Assembly: GCF_937858865.1 (NCBI RefSeq)
Contig: NZ_CALLYO010000380.1
Coordinates: 1-13,901 of the forward strand
Direction of reading: 5' to 3'
Source: an uncultured Amaricoccus sp.
GTDB lineage: Bacteria; Pseudomonadota; Alphaproteobacteria; Rhodobacterales; Rhodobacteraceae
Length of the DNA: 13,901 bases
This document shows, piece by piece, positions 6,657 through 13,901 of the stretch (the stretch's first letter is position 1; every line of letters starts with the position of its first letter). The notes under the pieces were generated by a model. The model searched no databases, had not been told where the DNA came from, and was given only the letters and a program-made list of their open reading frames with translations. Made by a program: the position numbers and the translations under genes.

Positions 6657-9272
6657 ATGAGCGCGGAAATCCCGGAGACGGCGCCCGGAATGGGCGCGCC
6701 GGACGAGAGATCCGGCGTCCTGGCGCGGATCGCGACGTGGGCCGCCGCCCGCCGCGGCTGGCTGACGGCCGCCTTCACGCTCGCGATGGTGGTGCTCGCG
6801 GCCTATGTGCTGCGGCGGCTCGCGCACGAAACCCATTACGACGCGGTGGTCGAGGCGCTCCTCGCGACGCCGCGGTGGCGGCTTTTCGCCGCCGTCGCCT
6901 TCACGGCGGCCAGCTTCGCCGCGCTCACCCTCTACGACCTCAACGCCTTCGCGGCGATCGGCAAGCCGCAGCCCTGGCGCCGAATCGCGCCCGCCGCCCT
7001 CGCGGCCTATGCGGTGGCGCAGACCACGGGCTTCGGGCCGCTGAGCGGCGGGGCGGTGCGGCTGCGCTACTACACCCCGCTCGGGCTCACGCCCGGCGAC
7101 GTCGCGCGCGCCGTGGTCTTCGTCACCGTGGCCTTCGGCGCCGGGCTCGCGGTCACGGCCGCGATCGGCGCGCTCTGGGCGGTGCGCACGCTGACCGGCG
7201 TCACCGCGCTGTCGCCGGCGCTCGTCACCCTGGCGGCGCTGGCGACGCTGGCCGCCTTCGGGCTGCTGCTGCTCGCCGCCGGGCGGCGCGTCCTGCTGCC
7301 CTGGGGCCGCGGGCGCAGCCTCGATCTCCCGTCGCGCGGCGTGATGCTGCGGCAGCTCGCGGTGACCGTCGCCGACACGGCGATGGCGGCCGGCGCGCTC
7401 TGGGTGCTGCTCCCGGCAGGCACCGTCGGCTTCCCCGCCTTCCTGCCGATCTTCGCGGTGGCGCTCGTCCTCGGCATCCTGAGCCACGTCCCGGCCGGTC
7501 TCGGGGTCTTCGAGGCGGTGCTCCTCGCCGCGCTCGGCGGCGCGGCGCCGACGGCCGGGATTCTCGCCGCCTTCGCGCTCTACCGGCTGGTCTATCAGGT
7601 ACTGCCGCTGGCGCTGACCGCGGTAGGGCTCGCGCTCGTCGAGGGCCGGCGGCTCGCGCAGCACGGCCCGGCGGCCGCCGCCCTGCGCGCCGGCGCTGGG
7701 CTCGCCCCGCAGGCGCTCGCGGCGCTCGCGCTCGTCCTCGGCGCGATGCTCGTCCTGTCCGCCGTCACGCCCGCGCGCGGGATCGACCTCGAGTGGCTCA
7801 ACCGCTACCTGCCGCTCGGGCTGATCGAGGGGGCGCATTTCCTCGCCTCCCTGCTCGGGGCGCTGCTGATGATCTCGGCGCGGGGGCTCGCCTTCCGCCT
7901 CGACGGCGCCTGGTGGGTCGCGCTCGCCGCGGCCTGCGCGGCGCTGGTGCTGTCGCTGGTCAAGGCGATCGCCATCTACGAGGCCGGCGCGCTCGCGGTC
8001 TTCGTGCTGGCGCTGCTTCTCGCGCGGAACGAGTTCGACCGCCGCTCGACGCTGCTCGCGCAACGGCTCGGGCCGCAGTGGCTCGCGGCGGTGGCGGTGG
8101 TGCTCGTCGCGGCCTGGGTCATCCTGCGCTTCGTCTTCCGCCACGTCGAGTTCGGCACGGAGAGCTGGCTGCGCTTCGAGATCTCGGCCGAGGCGCCGCG
8201 CGGGCTGCGCGCGCTGCTCGGGGCGAGCCTCGTCGCCGGGCTCGCCGCCCTCTGGTCGCTGCTGCGCCCGGCGCGCCGGCCGCTGTCCGGGCCGCTGCCG
8301 GAGGAGATCGACCGGGCTGCCGCGATCGTCGGGCGGCAGCCGGTCGCGGCGGCGAACCTGGTCCGCATGGGGGACAAGCGGCTGATCTTCTCCGCCGACG
8401 GCCGGGCCTTCGTGATGTACGGGCGCAGCGGCGCCTCCTGGATCGCGCTCTTCGATCCGGTGGGGCCGGTCGATCTCTGGCCCGAGCTCGTCTGGCACTT
8501 CGTGGAGACGGCGCGGCGCGAGGGAGGGCGCGCCGCCTTCTACCAGGTTTCGCCGGAGCATCTCGCGCTCTATGCCGACGCCGGCCTGCGGTTCTACAAG
8601 CTCGGCGAACAGGCGCGGGTGGATCTCGGCGCCTTCGACCTGAAGGGCGGGGCGCGATCGGGCCAGCGCAACGTGCTGAGCCGCGGCGCGCGCGAGGGGC
8701 TGCGGGTCGAGATCGTCCCGCCGGCGGCGGTCCCGCCGCTGCTCGACCGGCTCGGCCGGATCTCGGAGGCCTGGCTGGCCGAGCGCGGCGGCGGCGAGAA
8801 GGGCTTCTCGCTCGGCGCCTTCGAGCCGGGCTACGTCGCCTCGCAGCGGGTCGCGCTGCTCCGCCGCGAGGCGGAGATCGTCGCCTTCGCCACGCTGATG
8901 ACGACGGAGACGGGCGAGGAGGCCGCGATCGATCTGATGCGCCATGTCGGCACAATTCCCAACGTCGGGATGGAGTTCCTCTTCCTGCGGCTCTGCGAGC
9001 TGCTGAAGGCCGAGGGCTTCCGCTGGTTCGACCTCGGCATGGCGCCGCTCTCGGGCCTGTCGGCCAGCGAGGCGGCGCCCTTCTGGCACCGGCTCGGGCG
9101 GGCGATCTACGAGGAGGGCGTGCCCTCCTACAACTTCAAGGGCCTGCGCAGCTTCAAGAGCAAGCTGCAGCCGGTCTGGCGGCCGCGCTATCTCGCGGTC
9201 GCCGGGGGAGCCAGCCCCGCGCTGGTGCTGCTCGATGCCAGGCGGCTCATCGGCCGCGGGCCGAAGGAGTGA
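6657..9272 (+). CDS. mprF: MprF/LpiA phosphatidylglycerol lysyltransferase (synthase plus flippase)
   Basis: This 871-residue membrane protein has the full two-part MprF layout. About residues 35-540 contain a dozen or more hydrophobic segments and the flippase-type motif SHVPAGLGVFEA (276-287). About 545-860 form the cytoplasmic aminoacyltransferase domain, with FYKLGEQARVDL, DLMRHV, WFDLGMAPLSG and the terminal YNFKGLRSFKSK ... PRYLA signature. The enzyme transfers lysine from lysyl-tRNA to phosphatidylglycerol, and the membrane domain moves the product to the outer leaflet. This lowers negative surface charge and protects from cationic peptides and, in rhizobia (lpiA), acid stress. The aminoacyl specificity (Lys versus Ala or Arg) is inferred from the family and the acvB neighbour. 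The acvB ATG follows the TGA by 5 nt, so the two genes form an operon. Confidence 0.95.
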   Translation: MSAEIPETAPGMGAPDERSGVLARIATWAAARRGWLTAAFTLAMVVLAAYVLRRLAHETHYDAVVEALLATPRWRLFAAVAFTAASFAALTLYDLNAFAAIGKPQPWRRIAPAALAAYAVAQTTGFGPLSGGAVRLRYYTPLGLTPGDVARAVVFVTVAFGAGLAVTAAIGALWAVRTLTGVTALSPALVTLAALATLAAFGLLLLAAGRRVLLPWGRGRSLDLPSRGVMLRQLAVTVADTAMAAGALWVLLPAGTVGFPAFLPIFAVALVLGILSHVPAGLGVFEAVLLAALGGAAPTAGILAAFALYRLVYQVLPLALTAVGLALVEGRRLAQHGPAAAALRAGAGLAPQALAALALVLGAMLVLSAVTPARGIDLEWLNRYLPLGLIEGAHFLASLLGALLMISARGLAFRLDGAWWVALAAACAALVLSLVKAIAIYEAGALAVFVLALLLARNEFDRRSTLLAQRLGPQWLAAVAVVLVAAWVILRFVFRHVEFGTESWLRFEISAEAPRGLRALLGASLVAGLAALWSLLRPARRPLSGPLPEEIDRAAAIVGRQPVAAANLVRMGDKRLIFSADGRAFVMYGRSGASWIALFDPVGPVDLWPELVWHFVETARREGGRAAFYQVSPEHLALYADAGLRFYKLGEQARVDLGAFDLKGGARSGQRNVLSRGAREGLRVEIVPPAAVPPLLDRLGRISEAWLAERGGGEKGFSLGAFEPGYVASQRVALLRREAEIVAFATLMTTETGEEAAIDLMRHVGTIPNVGMEFLFLRLCELLKAEGFRWFDLGMAPLSGLSASEAAPFWHRLGRAIYEEGVPSYNFKGLRSFKSKLQPVWRPRYLAVAGGASPALVLLDARRLIGRGPKE

Positions 9273-9277
9273 GGGCC

Positions 9278-10681
9278 ATGTTCCGCGCCTGCCTCGCCGC
9301 CGCCCTGTTCCTGTCCGCCGTCCCGTCCGGGCCGGCGGCCTGCGCCGCCGGCCCCGGCGGTAGCCTCGACGGGGGCCAGATCCCCGATCCGGTCGTCCTC
9401 GCGCCCTCCGGGCCGGCAGTCGCGACGGTCGTCCTCTTCTCGGGCGGGGGCGGCTGGTCGGACTCCGATGCCGCGGTGGCGAAGCGGCTTCAGGGGGCGG
9501 GCGCGGCGGTGATCGGGATCGACCTTCCCGCCTATCTGGCCGCGCTCGACGGCGAGGGGAAGGACTGCGTCTATCTCGTGGCGGACTTCGAGCGGCTCGG
9601 CCATGTCGTCGAACGGCAGAGCGGGGCGACGACCTTTCACGCGCCGATCGTCGCCGGCGGCGGGGCAGGGGGCGCGCTCGCGCTCGACATCCTGGCCCAG
9701 ACGCCGGCCGACACGCTCGGGGGGGCCGTCGTCGTCGATCCGGCGGCGGGCGCGCCGCTCGCGACGGCGCTCTGCACCTCGGCGGCGCGGCACGAGGGGC
9801 CGGCGGGCTCGGCCTATGCGCTGCCGGCCGGGGCGCCGCCGGCGCCGCTCACGCTGGTGCTGACCGATGCGGCGCCGCCCGACGCCGCGGCGCGCGCCGA
9901 CGCGATGGCGGCGGCCGGGACCGTCTTCGCGCGCAGGACCGCCGCCGGGCCGGCGGCGGCGGCACTCGGGGACGCGCTCCTCGACACGATCGCGCGGCAG
10001 GCCGACACCGGCGACGCGCCGGCCATCGTCGAGCTGCCGGCGGCGGCCGCGCACGACACCATGGCGATCATGATCTCCGGCGACGGCGGCTGGCGCGACC
10101 TCGACCGGTCGGTCGCCGGCGTGCTGCAGGAGAAGGGGGTGCCGACGGTCGGGCTCGACGCGCTGCGCTGGTTCTGGACCGCGCGCACGCCGGAGGAGAC
10201 GGCGACCGAGATCGCGCGGCTGATCGAGGTCTATTCCGAACGCTGGAACGTCGGGCACGTCGTGCTGGCGGGCTATTCCTTCGGGGCGGGGGTGCTGCCT
10301 GCCGCCTATGCCGAGCTGCCGGCCGAGGCGCGGGAGAAGGTGGTGCAGCTGTCGCTGCTCGCGCCGGCGGTGACGGCCGACTGGCAGATTACCGTGGCGG
10401 GCTGGCTGGGATCGGCCTCGTCGGATGCGGCGCCGGTCGGCCCCGCCCTGGCCCGGCTGCCGCCGCCGCTGGTGCAGTGCTTCTACGGCCGGGAGGAGCG
10501 CGACAGCGCCTGCCCCGGCATCGCCGCGAGCGGGGCGGAGATCATCGAGACGACGGGCGGGCACCATTTCGACGGCGACTACCGCACGCTGGCCGGGCGC
10601 ATCCTCGACGGTATCGAGGATCGCCTGGCCGAGCGCCGAGCGGCAGCGGCTCAGTCGTCGCGGAAGGCGCGGGTGAAATAG
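9278..10681 (+). CDS. acvB: AcvB/VirJ-family periplasmic lysyl-phosphatidylglycerol hydrolase
   Basis: This 467-residue protein has a signal peptide (about 1-24, ending ACAAG) and two VirJ-like alpha/beta-hydrolase halves. The C-terminal half has SGDGGWRDLD (266-275), the nucleophile elbow GYSFG with S334, and GGHHFDGDY (427-435), whose H429 or H430 is the likely catalytic histidine. The N-terminal half repeats the opening motif (SGGGGWSDSD at 55-64), but its elbow position reads GGGAG (126-130) with no serine, so it looks inactive. Agrobacterium AcvB hydrolyses lysyl-phosphatidylglycerol and is encoded with lpiA; rhizobial AtvA is the equivalent. The same pairing is seen here: AAGGAG at 9264-9269 overlaps the end of mprF, 8 nt before the ATG. 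The last 31 nt overlap the convergent membrane fusion protein gene, and no terminator lies between them. Confidence 0.92.
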   Translation: MFRACLAAALFLSAVPSGPAACAAGPGGSLDGGQIPDPVVLAPSGPAVATVVLFSGGGGWSDSDAAVAKRLQGAGAAVIGIDLPAYLAALDGEGKDCVYLVADFERLGHVVERQSGATTFHAPIVAGGGAGGALALDILAQTPADTLGGAVVVDPAAGAPLATALCTSAARHEGPAGSAYALPAGAPPAPLTLVLTDAAPPDAAARADAMAAAGTVFARRTAAGPAAAALGDALLDTIARQADTGDAPAIVELPAAAAHDTMAIMISGDGGWRDLDRSVAGVLQEKGVPTVGLDALRWFWTARTPEETATEIARLIEVYSERWNVGHVVLAGYSFGAGVLPAAYAELPAEAREKVVQLSLLAPAVTADWQITVAGWLGSASSDAAPVGPALARLPPPLVQCFYGREERDSACPGIAASGAEIIETTGGHHFDGDYRTLAGRILDGIEDRLAERRAAAAQSSRKARVK

Positions 10682-11958
10682 TCGGCCATCGGCTTCACCA
10701 CGTAGCTCAGCGCGCTGCGCGAGCCGGTCTGGATGAAGGCCTCGACCGGCATGCCGGGCAGCAGCGTCACATGGGCGAGCCGCTCCGCCTCCTTGGCGTC
10801 GAGCTCGACGTCGGCCTTGTAGTAGCGCTGCCCGGTCCTTTCGTCGGAATAGGCGTCGGCCGACACGTCGATGACGCGCCCGCGCAGCTCGGGCGTCGTG
10901 CGCTGGTCGAAGGCGGAGAAGCGCAGGAACGCCTCCTGCCCGACGTGCACCTGGTCGATGTGGATGGTGTCGATGTGGGTGCGCACGATGAGCGGCGAGT
11001 CCTTCGGCACCACGTACATCACCGGCTCGGCGGCGCGGATCACCGCGCGCACCGTGTCCGCCGAGCTGCCGTAGACCGTGCCCGTGACCGGCGCGCGCAG
11101 ATAGAGCCGCGCCATCCGGTCGAGGAGCTGCCGGCGCGACTCGCGCGTCTCGATCTCCTGGAACTCGAGCTCGCGCAGCTCGGCGATCGCGTCCTCGCGC
11201 GCCTTGGAGACGAGCCGCACCCGCTGGATCTCGATCTCGGCGATCTTGCCGCGGTTCTCGGCGATGTTCGCCTCGACCTGGCCCGCCACGCCCTGGAGCC
11301 GCGCCAGCTCGCGCTGCGGGGTCAGCACGCGCGTCACCTCGGTCAGCCCCTTGTCGAGCAGCGTCTGCTGGCCGGTGATCTCGCGCGTCAGCAGCCCGAT
11401 CTGCTCCTTGGTCGCCGCCTGCAGCGCGACCAGGCCCTCGTTCTGGTTGCCGATCTGGGTCTGCTGCTCGAGGAGCTGGGACTCCTCCTCCTTGCGGCTC
11501 TTCAGCCGCGCGGCGAACTGCTGCTGCTGTGCCGCCATCAGCGCCCGGATCTCGGCCGAATCGGCCTGGCGCGAGGTCAGCTCCGCGTCGAAGGTGATGC
11601 TGTCGATCTGGTCGCGCTCGGCCTGCAGGCGGCTCTTGCGCGCCAGCATCTCGAACCACTGGCCCTCGACGGTCAGGAGCTGCGGATGCAGATCCTCGCC
11701 GTCGAGCTCGATCAGCACGTCGCCCGCCTCGACCTTGTCGCCGTCGCGGGCGTGGATCTCCTTGATGACGCCGCCGGTCGGATGCTGCACCACCTGGCGG
11801 TTGCCCTGCACCTCGAGCGCGCCGGCGCCCACCACCGCGCCGGCGATGCGGCTGACCGCGCCCCAGGCGCCGATGCCGAAGACGAGGAGGAAGAGCGTGA
11901 AATAGCCGAGCAGCATCAGCCGCTTCAGGCCCCAGCGGTCGCGAACCTGGGCGTTCAT
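10651..11958 (-). CDS. Type I secretion membrane fusion protein, HlyD/PrtE family
   Basis: This 435-residue periplasmic adaptor has one membrane anchor near the N-terminus (about 13-36). The first half of a lipoyl-like domain follows (about 55-88, HPTGGVIKEIHARDGDKVEAGD). A long Gln/Glu/Arg-rich coiled coil runs from about 95 to 285, and the lipoyl half resumes with LRAPVTGTVYG (287-297). The beta-barrel region ends in the family's typical LLPGMPVEAFIQTGSRSALSY (399-419) and a short tail. Length and order match PrtE/AprE-type adaptors that link the ABC transporter to a TolC-like outer-membrane channel. The ATG at 11958 overlaps the transporter's TGA (ATGA), and a perfect AGGAGG lies 7 nt upstream inside that gene. 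No outer-membrane partner is encoded in the window. Confidence 0.94.
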   Translation of the reverse strand: MNAQVRDRWGLKRLMLLGYFTLFLLVFGIGAWGAVSRIAGAVVGAGALEVQGNRQVVQHPTGGVIKEIHARDGDKVEAGDVLIELDGEDLHPQLLTVEGQWFEMLARKSRLQAERDQIDSITFDAELTSRQADSAEIRALMAAQQQQFAARLKSRKEEESQLLEQQTQIGNQNEGLVALQAATKEQIGLLTREITGQQTLLDKGLTEVTRVLTPQRELARLQGVAGQVEANIAENRGKIAEIEIQRVRLVSKAREDAIAELRELEFQEIETRESRRQLLDRMARLYLRAPVTGTVYGSSADTVRAVIRAAEPVMYVVPKDSPLIVRTHIDTIHIDQVHVGQEAFLRFSAFDQRTTPELRGRVIDVSADAYSDERTGQRYYKADVELDAKEAERLAHVTLLPGMPVEAFIQTGSRSALSYVVKPMADYFTRAFRDD

Positions 11959-13676
11959 CCGTGTGCCTCCTGCGCGCCGATCCGGCCGGCGACCTGGGCG
12001 TAGTTGCGCACATGCGCCTTCAGCACCTCGTCACGCGGGCCGAAGGCCTTGGCGGCGCCCCCTTCCATGATGAGGATGGTGTCGCACTCGGCGATGCCGC
12101 CCGGGCGGTGGGCCATGATGACCACCGCCTTGCCCTCGGCCTTGGCCTGGCGGATGGCGAAGTTGAGCGCGTCCTGCCCGGTGGCGTCAAGGTTCGAGTT
12201 GGGCTCGTCGAGCACCATCAGCACCGGGTCGCCGTAGAAGGCGCGCGCCAGCCCGATGCGCTGCTTCTGCCCGCCCGAGAGCCGGGCGCCGCCGGCCGAG
12301 ACGCGGGTGTCGTAGCCCTGCGGCAGCTCGAGGATCATCTCGTGCGCGCCCGCCTTCTTCGCCGCCACCACCACCTTGCGCGAGTCGGGCTCCTCGGCCA
12401 TGCGGGCGATGTTCTCGGCGATGGTGCCGTCGAAGAGCACCACGTCCTGCGGCAGGTAGCCGATGTAGCTGCCGAGCACGTCGGGGTCGTAGTGGGAGAG
12501 CGCCGCCCCGTCGAGCCGGATGACGCCGGCGGCCGGCGGCCAGATGCCGGTCAGCGCGCGGGCGAGCGTGGACTTGCCGGCGGCCGAGGGGCCGATCACG
12601 CCGAGCGCCTGGCCCGGCTCGATGTGGAAGTCGAGCAGCCGGAGGCTCGGCCTGGTCTGCTCCGGCGGAACCACGGAGAGCTGGCTCACCTCGATGCTGG
12701 CGGCGGGGCGGGGCAGGGCGGTCGGCTCGCCGAGCTCGGGGGTGGTGGCGAGGAGCTCGTTGAGGTTCTTCCAGCCGAGCCTCGCCCGCTGCACCAGCGG
12801 CCAGCCGCCGATCGCCTGGTCGACCGGCGCCAGCGCGCGCCCGAGCAGGATCGAGCCCGCGATCATCGCGCCGGCGGTCATCTCGCCGCGCAGCACGACG
12901 TAGGCGCCGAGGCCGAGGATCGCCGACTGCAGGAAGAAGCGGAAGGACTTGGTCAGGGACGAGAACTGGCTCACCCGGTCGCCGGAGGCGAGCTGGGCGT
13001 CGAGCGCCGCCCCGCGCAGCTTCTGCCAGCGCCGCATCACCGCGCCGCGCATGCCGAGCGCCTGCACCATCTCGCTCTGCTGGCGCACCGTCTCGGCGAA
13101 ATTGTCGCCGACGAGGGTCGAGATGGTCGCCTCGGTCTCGTGCCGCTTGGTGAGGAGCTGGTTGAGCACGGTGACGCCGACGAGGAAGACCATGCCGGCG
13201 AGCGCGAGATGCCCGAGGAGCGGGTGGAAGCTGTAGATCACGAAGAGGAAGAAGGGCGCCCAGGGCATGTCGAAGAGGGCGAAGAGCACCGGCGAGCCGG
13301 CGAGCCGCTGCACCGCCTCGAGATCCTTGAGGCCGGTGGCCGGCTTCGAGCGCTCGCTCGCCAGCACCGCGCGGCGCAGGCTCGCCTCGAAGACGCGCGA
13401 GTCGAGCCGCGCCTGCACGGTCGCGCCGATTCGCGCCGCGACCCGCGCCCGCACGTAGTCGAGCGCGCCCATGATGATGTAGAGCGCGGCGATCAGGATG
13501 GTGAGCGCGACCAGCGTCTCGCGCGAGCGGCTCGGAATCACCCGATCGTAGATCTGCAGCATGTAGAGCGGCGCCGTAAGCATCAGGACATTAACGACGG
13601 CGCTGAACAGCGCGATGGTCCAGAACAACCCCGAAAGGCCAGTGAAGCCGGCCCCGGGCCCGGATAGTTTCCTCAC
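11955..13676 (-). CDS. Type I secretion ABC transporter (permease/ATPase), PrtD family
   Basis: This 573-residue half-transporter powers one-step export through both membranes. An N-terminal membrane domain (hydrophobic segments at about 17-40, 54-72, 130-170 and 247-280) is fused to an ATPase domain. The ATPase has Walker A GPSAAGKST (362-370, K368), Q-loop Q410, signature LSGGQ (466-470), Walker B VLMVLDEP with D490/E491, and switch H523. There is no N-terminal C39 peptidase-like domain, as expected for PrtD/AprD exporters of proteins with uncleaved C-terminal signals, often RTX proteins. The start is GTG at 13676 with GGAGGG 5 nt upstream; the nearby ATG at 13689 is out of frame. It is the first gene of a two-gene operon. 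The cargo is not in this window, so substrate is unknown. Confidence 0.95.
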   Translation of the reverse strand: MRKLSGPGAGFTGLSGLFWTIALFSAVVNVLMLTAPLYMLQIYDRVIPSRSRETLVALTILIAALYIIMGALDYVRARVAARIGATVQARLDSRVFEASLRRAVLASERSKPATGLKDLEAVQRLAGSPVLFALFDMPWAPFFLFVIYSFHPLLGHLALAGMVFLVGVTVLNQLLTKRHETEATISTLVGDNFAETVRQQSEMVQALGMRGAVMRRWQKLRGAALDAQLASGDRVSQFSSLTKSFRFFLQSAILGLGAYVVLRGEMTAGAMIAGSILLGRALAPVDQAIGGWPLVQRARLGWKNLNELLATTPELGEPTALPRPAASIEVSQLSVVPPEQTRPSLRLLDFHIEPGQALGVIGPSAAGKSTLARALTGIWPPAAGVIRLDGAALSHYDPDVLGSYIGYLPQDVVLFDGTIAENIARMAEEPDSRKVVVAAKKAGAHEMILELPQGYDTRVSAGGARLSGGQKQRIGLARAFYGDPVLMVLDEPNSNLDATGQDALNFAIRQAKAEGKAVVIMAHRPGGIAECDTILIMEGGAAKAFGPRDEVLKAHVRNYAQVAGRIGAQEAHG

Positions 13677-13681
13677 GCTGT

Positions 13682-13687
13682 CCCTCC
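13682..13687 (-). promoter_or_regulatory. Ribosome binding site deciding a GTG start
   Basis: The minus strand reads GGAGGG, 5 nt before the GTG at 13676. There is no in-frame ATG nearby, so this strong site fixes the non-ATG start of the ABC transporter. Confidence 0.75.
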
Positions 13688-13721
13688 ATGGTGCCGGAGC
13701 ACCGTTAATAGCGTCATCTGG

Positions 13722-13740
13722 CTGACGGCCCCCTGACGGC
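13722..13740. repeat. Short direct repeat CTGACGGC, two copies
   Basis: CTGACGGC occurs at 13722-13729 and 13733-13740, an 11-bp period (about one helical turn), 46 nt upstream of the ABC transporter start. It could be a regulator site or chance. Confidence 0.35.
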
Positions 13741-13765
13741 GTCGGATTTCCCTCCGGCGTTGCGG

Positions 13766-13789
13766 GACACGTTCATGCATGCGCGTGTC
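13766..13789. promoter_or_regulatory. 24-bp imperfect dyad upstream of the type I exporter
   Basis: GACACG and CGTGTC form the outer arms and CATG/CATG the inner ones. Ten of twelve base pairs are symmetric around 13777.5. It lies about 90-113 nt before the transporter start and has the size of a dimeric regulator's operator. It could also fold as a leader hairpin. Confidence 0.45.
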
Positions 13790-13799
13790 GCTCGCATGG

Positions 13800-13815
13800 T
13801 TACCGGGCCCTGTAA
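13800..13815. promoter_or_regulatory. 16-bp imperfect dyad, second candidate operator
   Basis: TTAC, GGGCCC and GTAA form a dyad with seven of eight symmetric pairs, centred on 13807.5, exactly 30 bp from the dyad at 13766-13789. An AT-richer stretch follows (13811-13880), the likely promoter area of the exporter operon. No convincing -35/-10 pair could be placed, and nothing coding was recognised from 13816 to 13901. Confidence 0.4.
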
Positions 13816-13901
13816 ATGTTTCCTTGATAGCAGAGAAACCGGTCGGCAACTTCCTGCCGGTTCATTGACAAATTGCCATTCTTCGGATCGTGGCCGACTC
13901 G

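Noticed and set aside
4805..6778. Extension of opgG upstream to an ATG at 6778
   Set aside because: It would place the Tat signal about 160 residues inside the protein and run through the presumed promoter and the start of mprF.
6567..9089. Long open frame on the minus strand opposite mprF
   Set aside because: It encodes a low-complexity Arg/Glu/Gly/Pro-rich product typical of antisense frames in very GC-rich genes, while the plus strand encodes a complete MprF with all family motifs.
13865..13870. Perfect TTGACA on the plus strand as a -35 box
   Set aside because: There is no acceptable -10 hexamer 16-18 nt downstream inside the window, and no plus-strand gene follows before the edge.
13800..13901. 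A 33-codon open frame on the minus strand ending with TAA at 13800-13802, as the tail of an upstream gene
   Set aside because: The composition is unlike the GC-rich codon use of the other genes, no family was recognised, and another frame is open here as well. The neighbouring sequence would settle it.

Overview
The window is a very GC-rich stretch (about 70 % by eye, with third positions almost all G or C) of a Gram-negative chromosome. The gene families point to an alphaproteobacterium: a LpiA/MprF-type lysyl-phosphatidylglycerol synthase followed by an AcvB/VirJ-type protein, a Tat-exported OpgG/OpgD protein with OpgH, a DegP/HtrA protease with a two-component pair, and a PrtD/PrtE-like type I exporter. 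The genus cannot be fixed from the sequence alone. No mobile element, CRISPR array, tRNA or rRNA was seen.

Layout. (1) Positions 1-6358, all minus strand, read from right to left: opgG, opgH (13-nt overlap), a 110-nt gap, degP/htrA, a 126-nt gap full of strong inverted repeats, an OmpR-family response regulator, and 15 nt later the start of its probable sensor kinase, which runs off the left edge. (2) Positions 6359-6656 form a 298-nt divergent intergenic region with a candidate opgG promoter and two tandem 11-bp palindromes. (3) Positions 6657-10681, plus strand: mprF/lpiA and acvB, 5 nt apart. (4) Positions 10651-13676, minus strand: an ABC transporter and a membrane fusion protein of a type I secretion system, joined by an ATGA overlap. 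The last gene converges on acvB with a 31-nt coding overlap. (5) Positions 13677-13901 are the upstream region of the exporter and hold two imperfect dyads.

Common theme: nearly everything acts on the cell envelope. OpgH and OpgG make and process osmoregulated periplasmic glucans. DegP handles damaged periplasmic proteins. The two-component pair is probably an envelope sensor. MprF adds lysine to phosphatidylglycerol, and AcvB-type proteins remove it. The type I exporter secretes an unknown substrate not encoded here.

Novelty: the individual families are known, and no clearly new enzyme system was found. The observations most worth a second look are the regulatory architecture (tandem palindromes before opgG, stacked hairpins before the response regulator, two dyads 30 bp apart before the exporter) and the grouping of glucan, protease, sensor and lipid-charge genes in one block.
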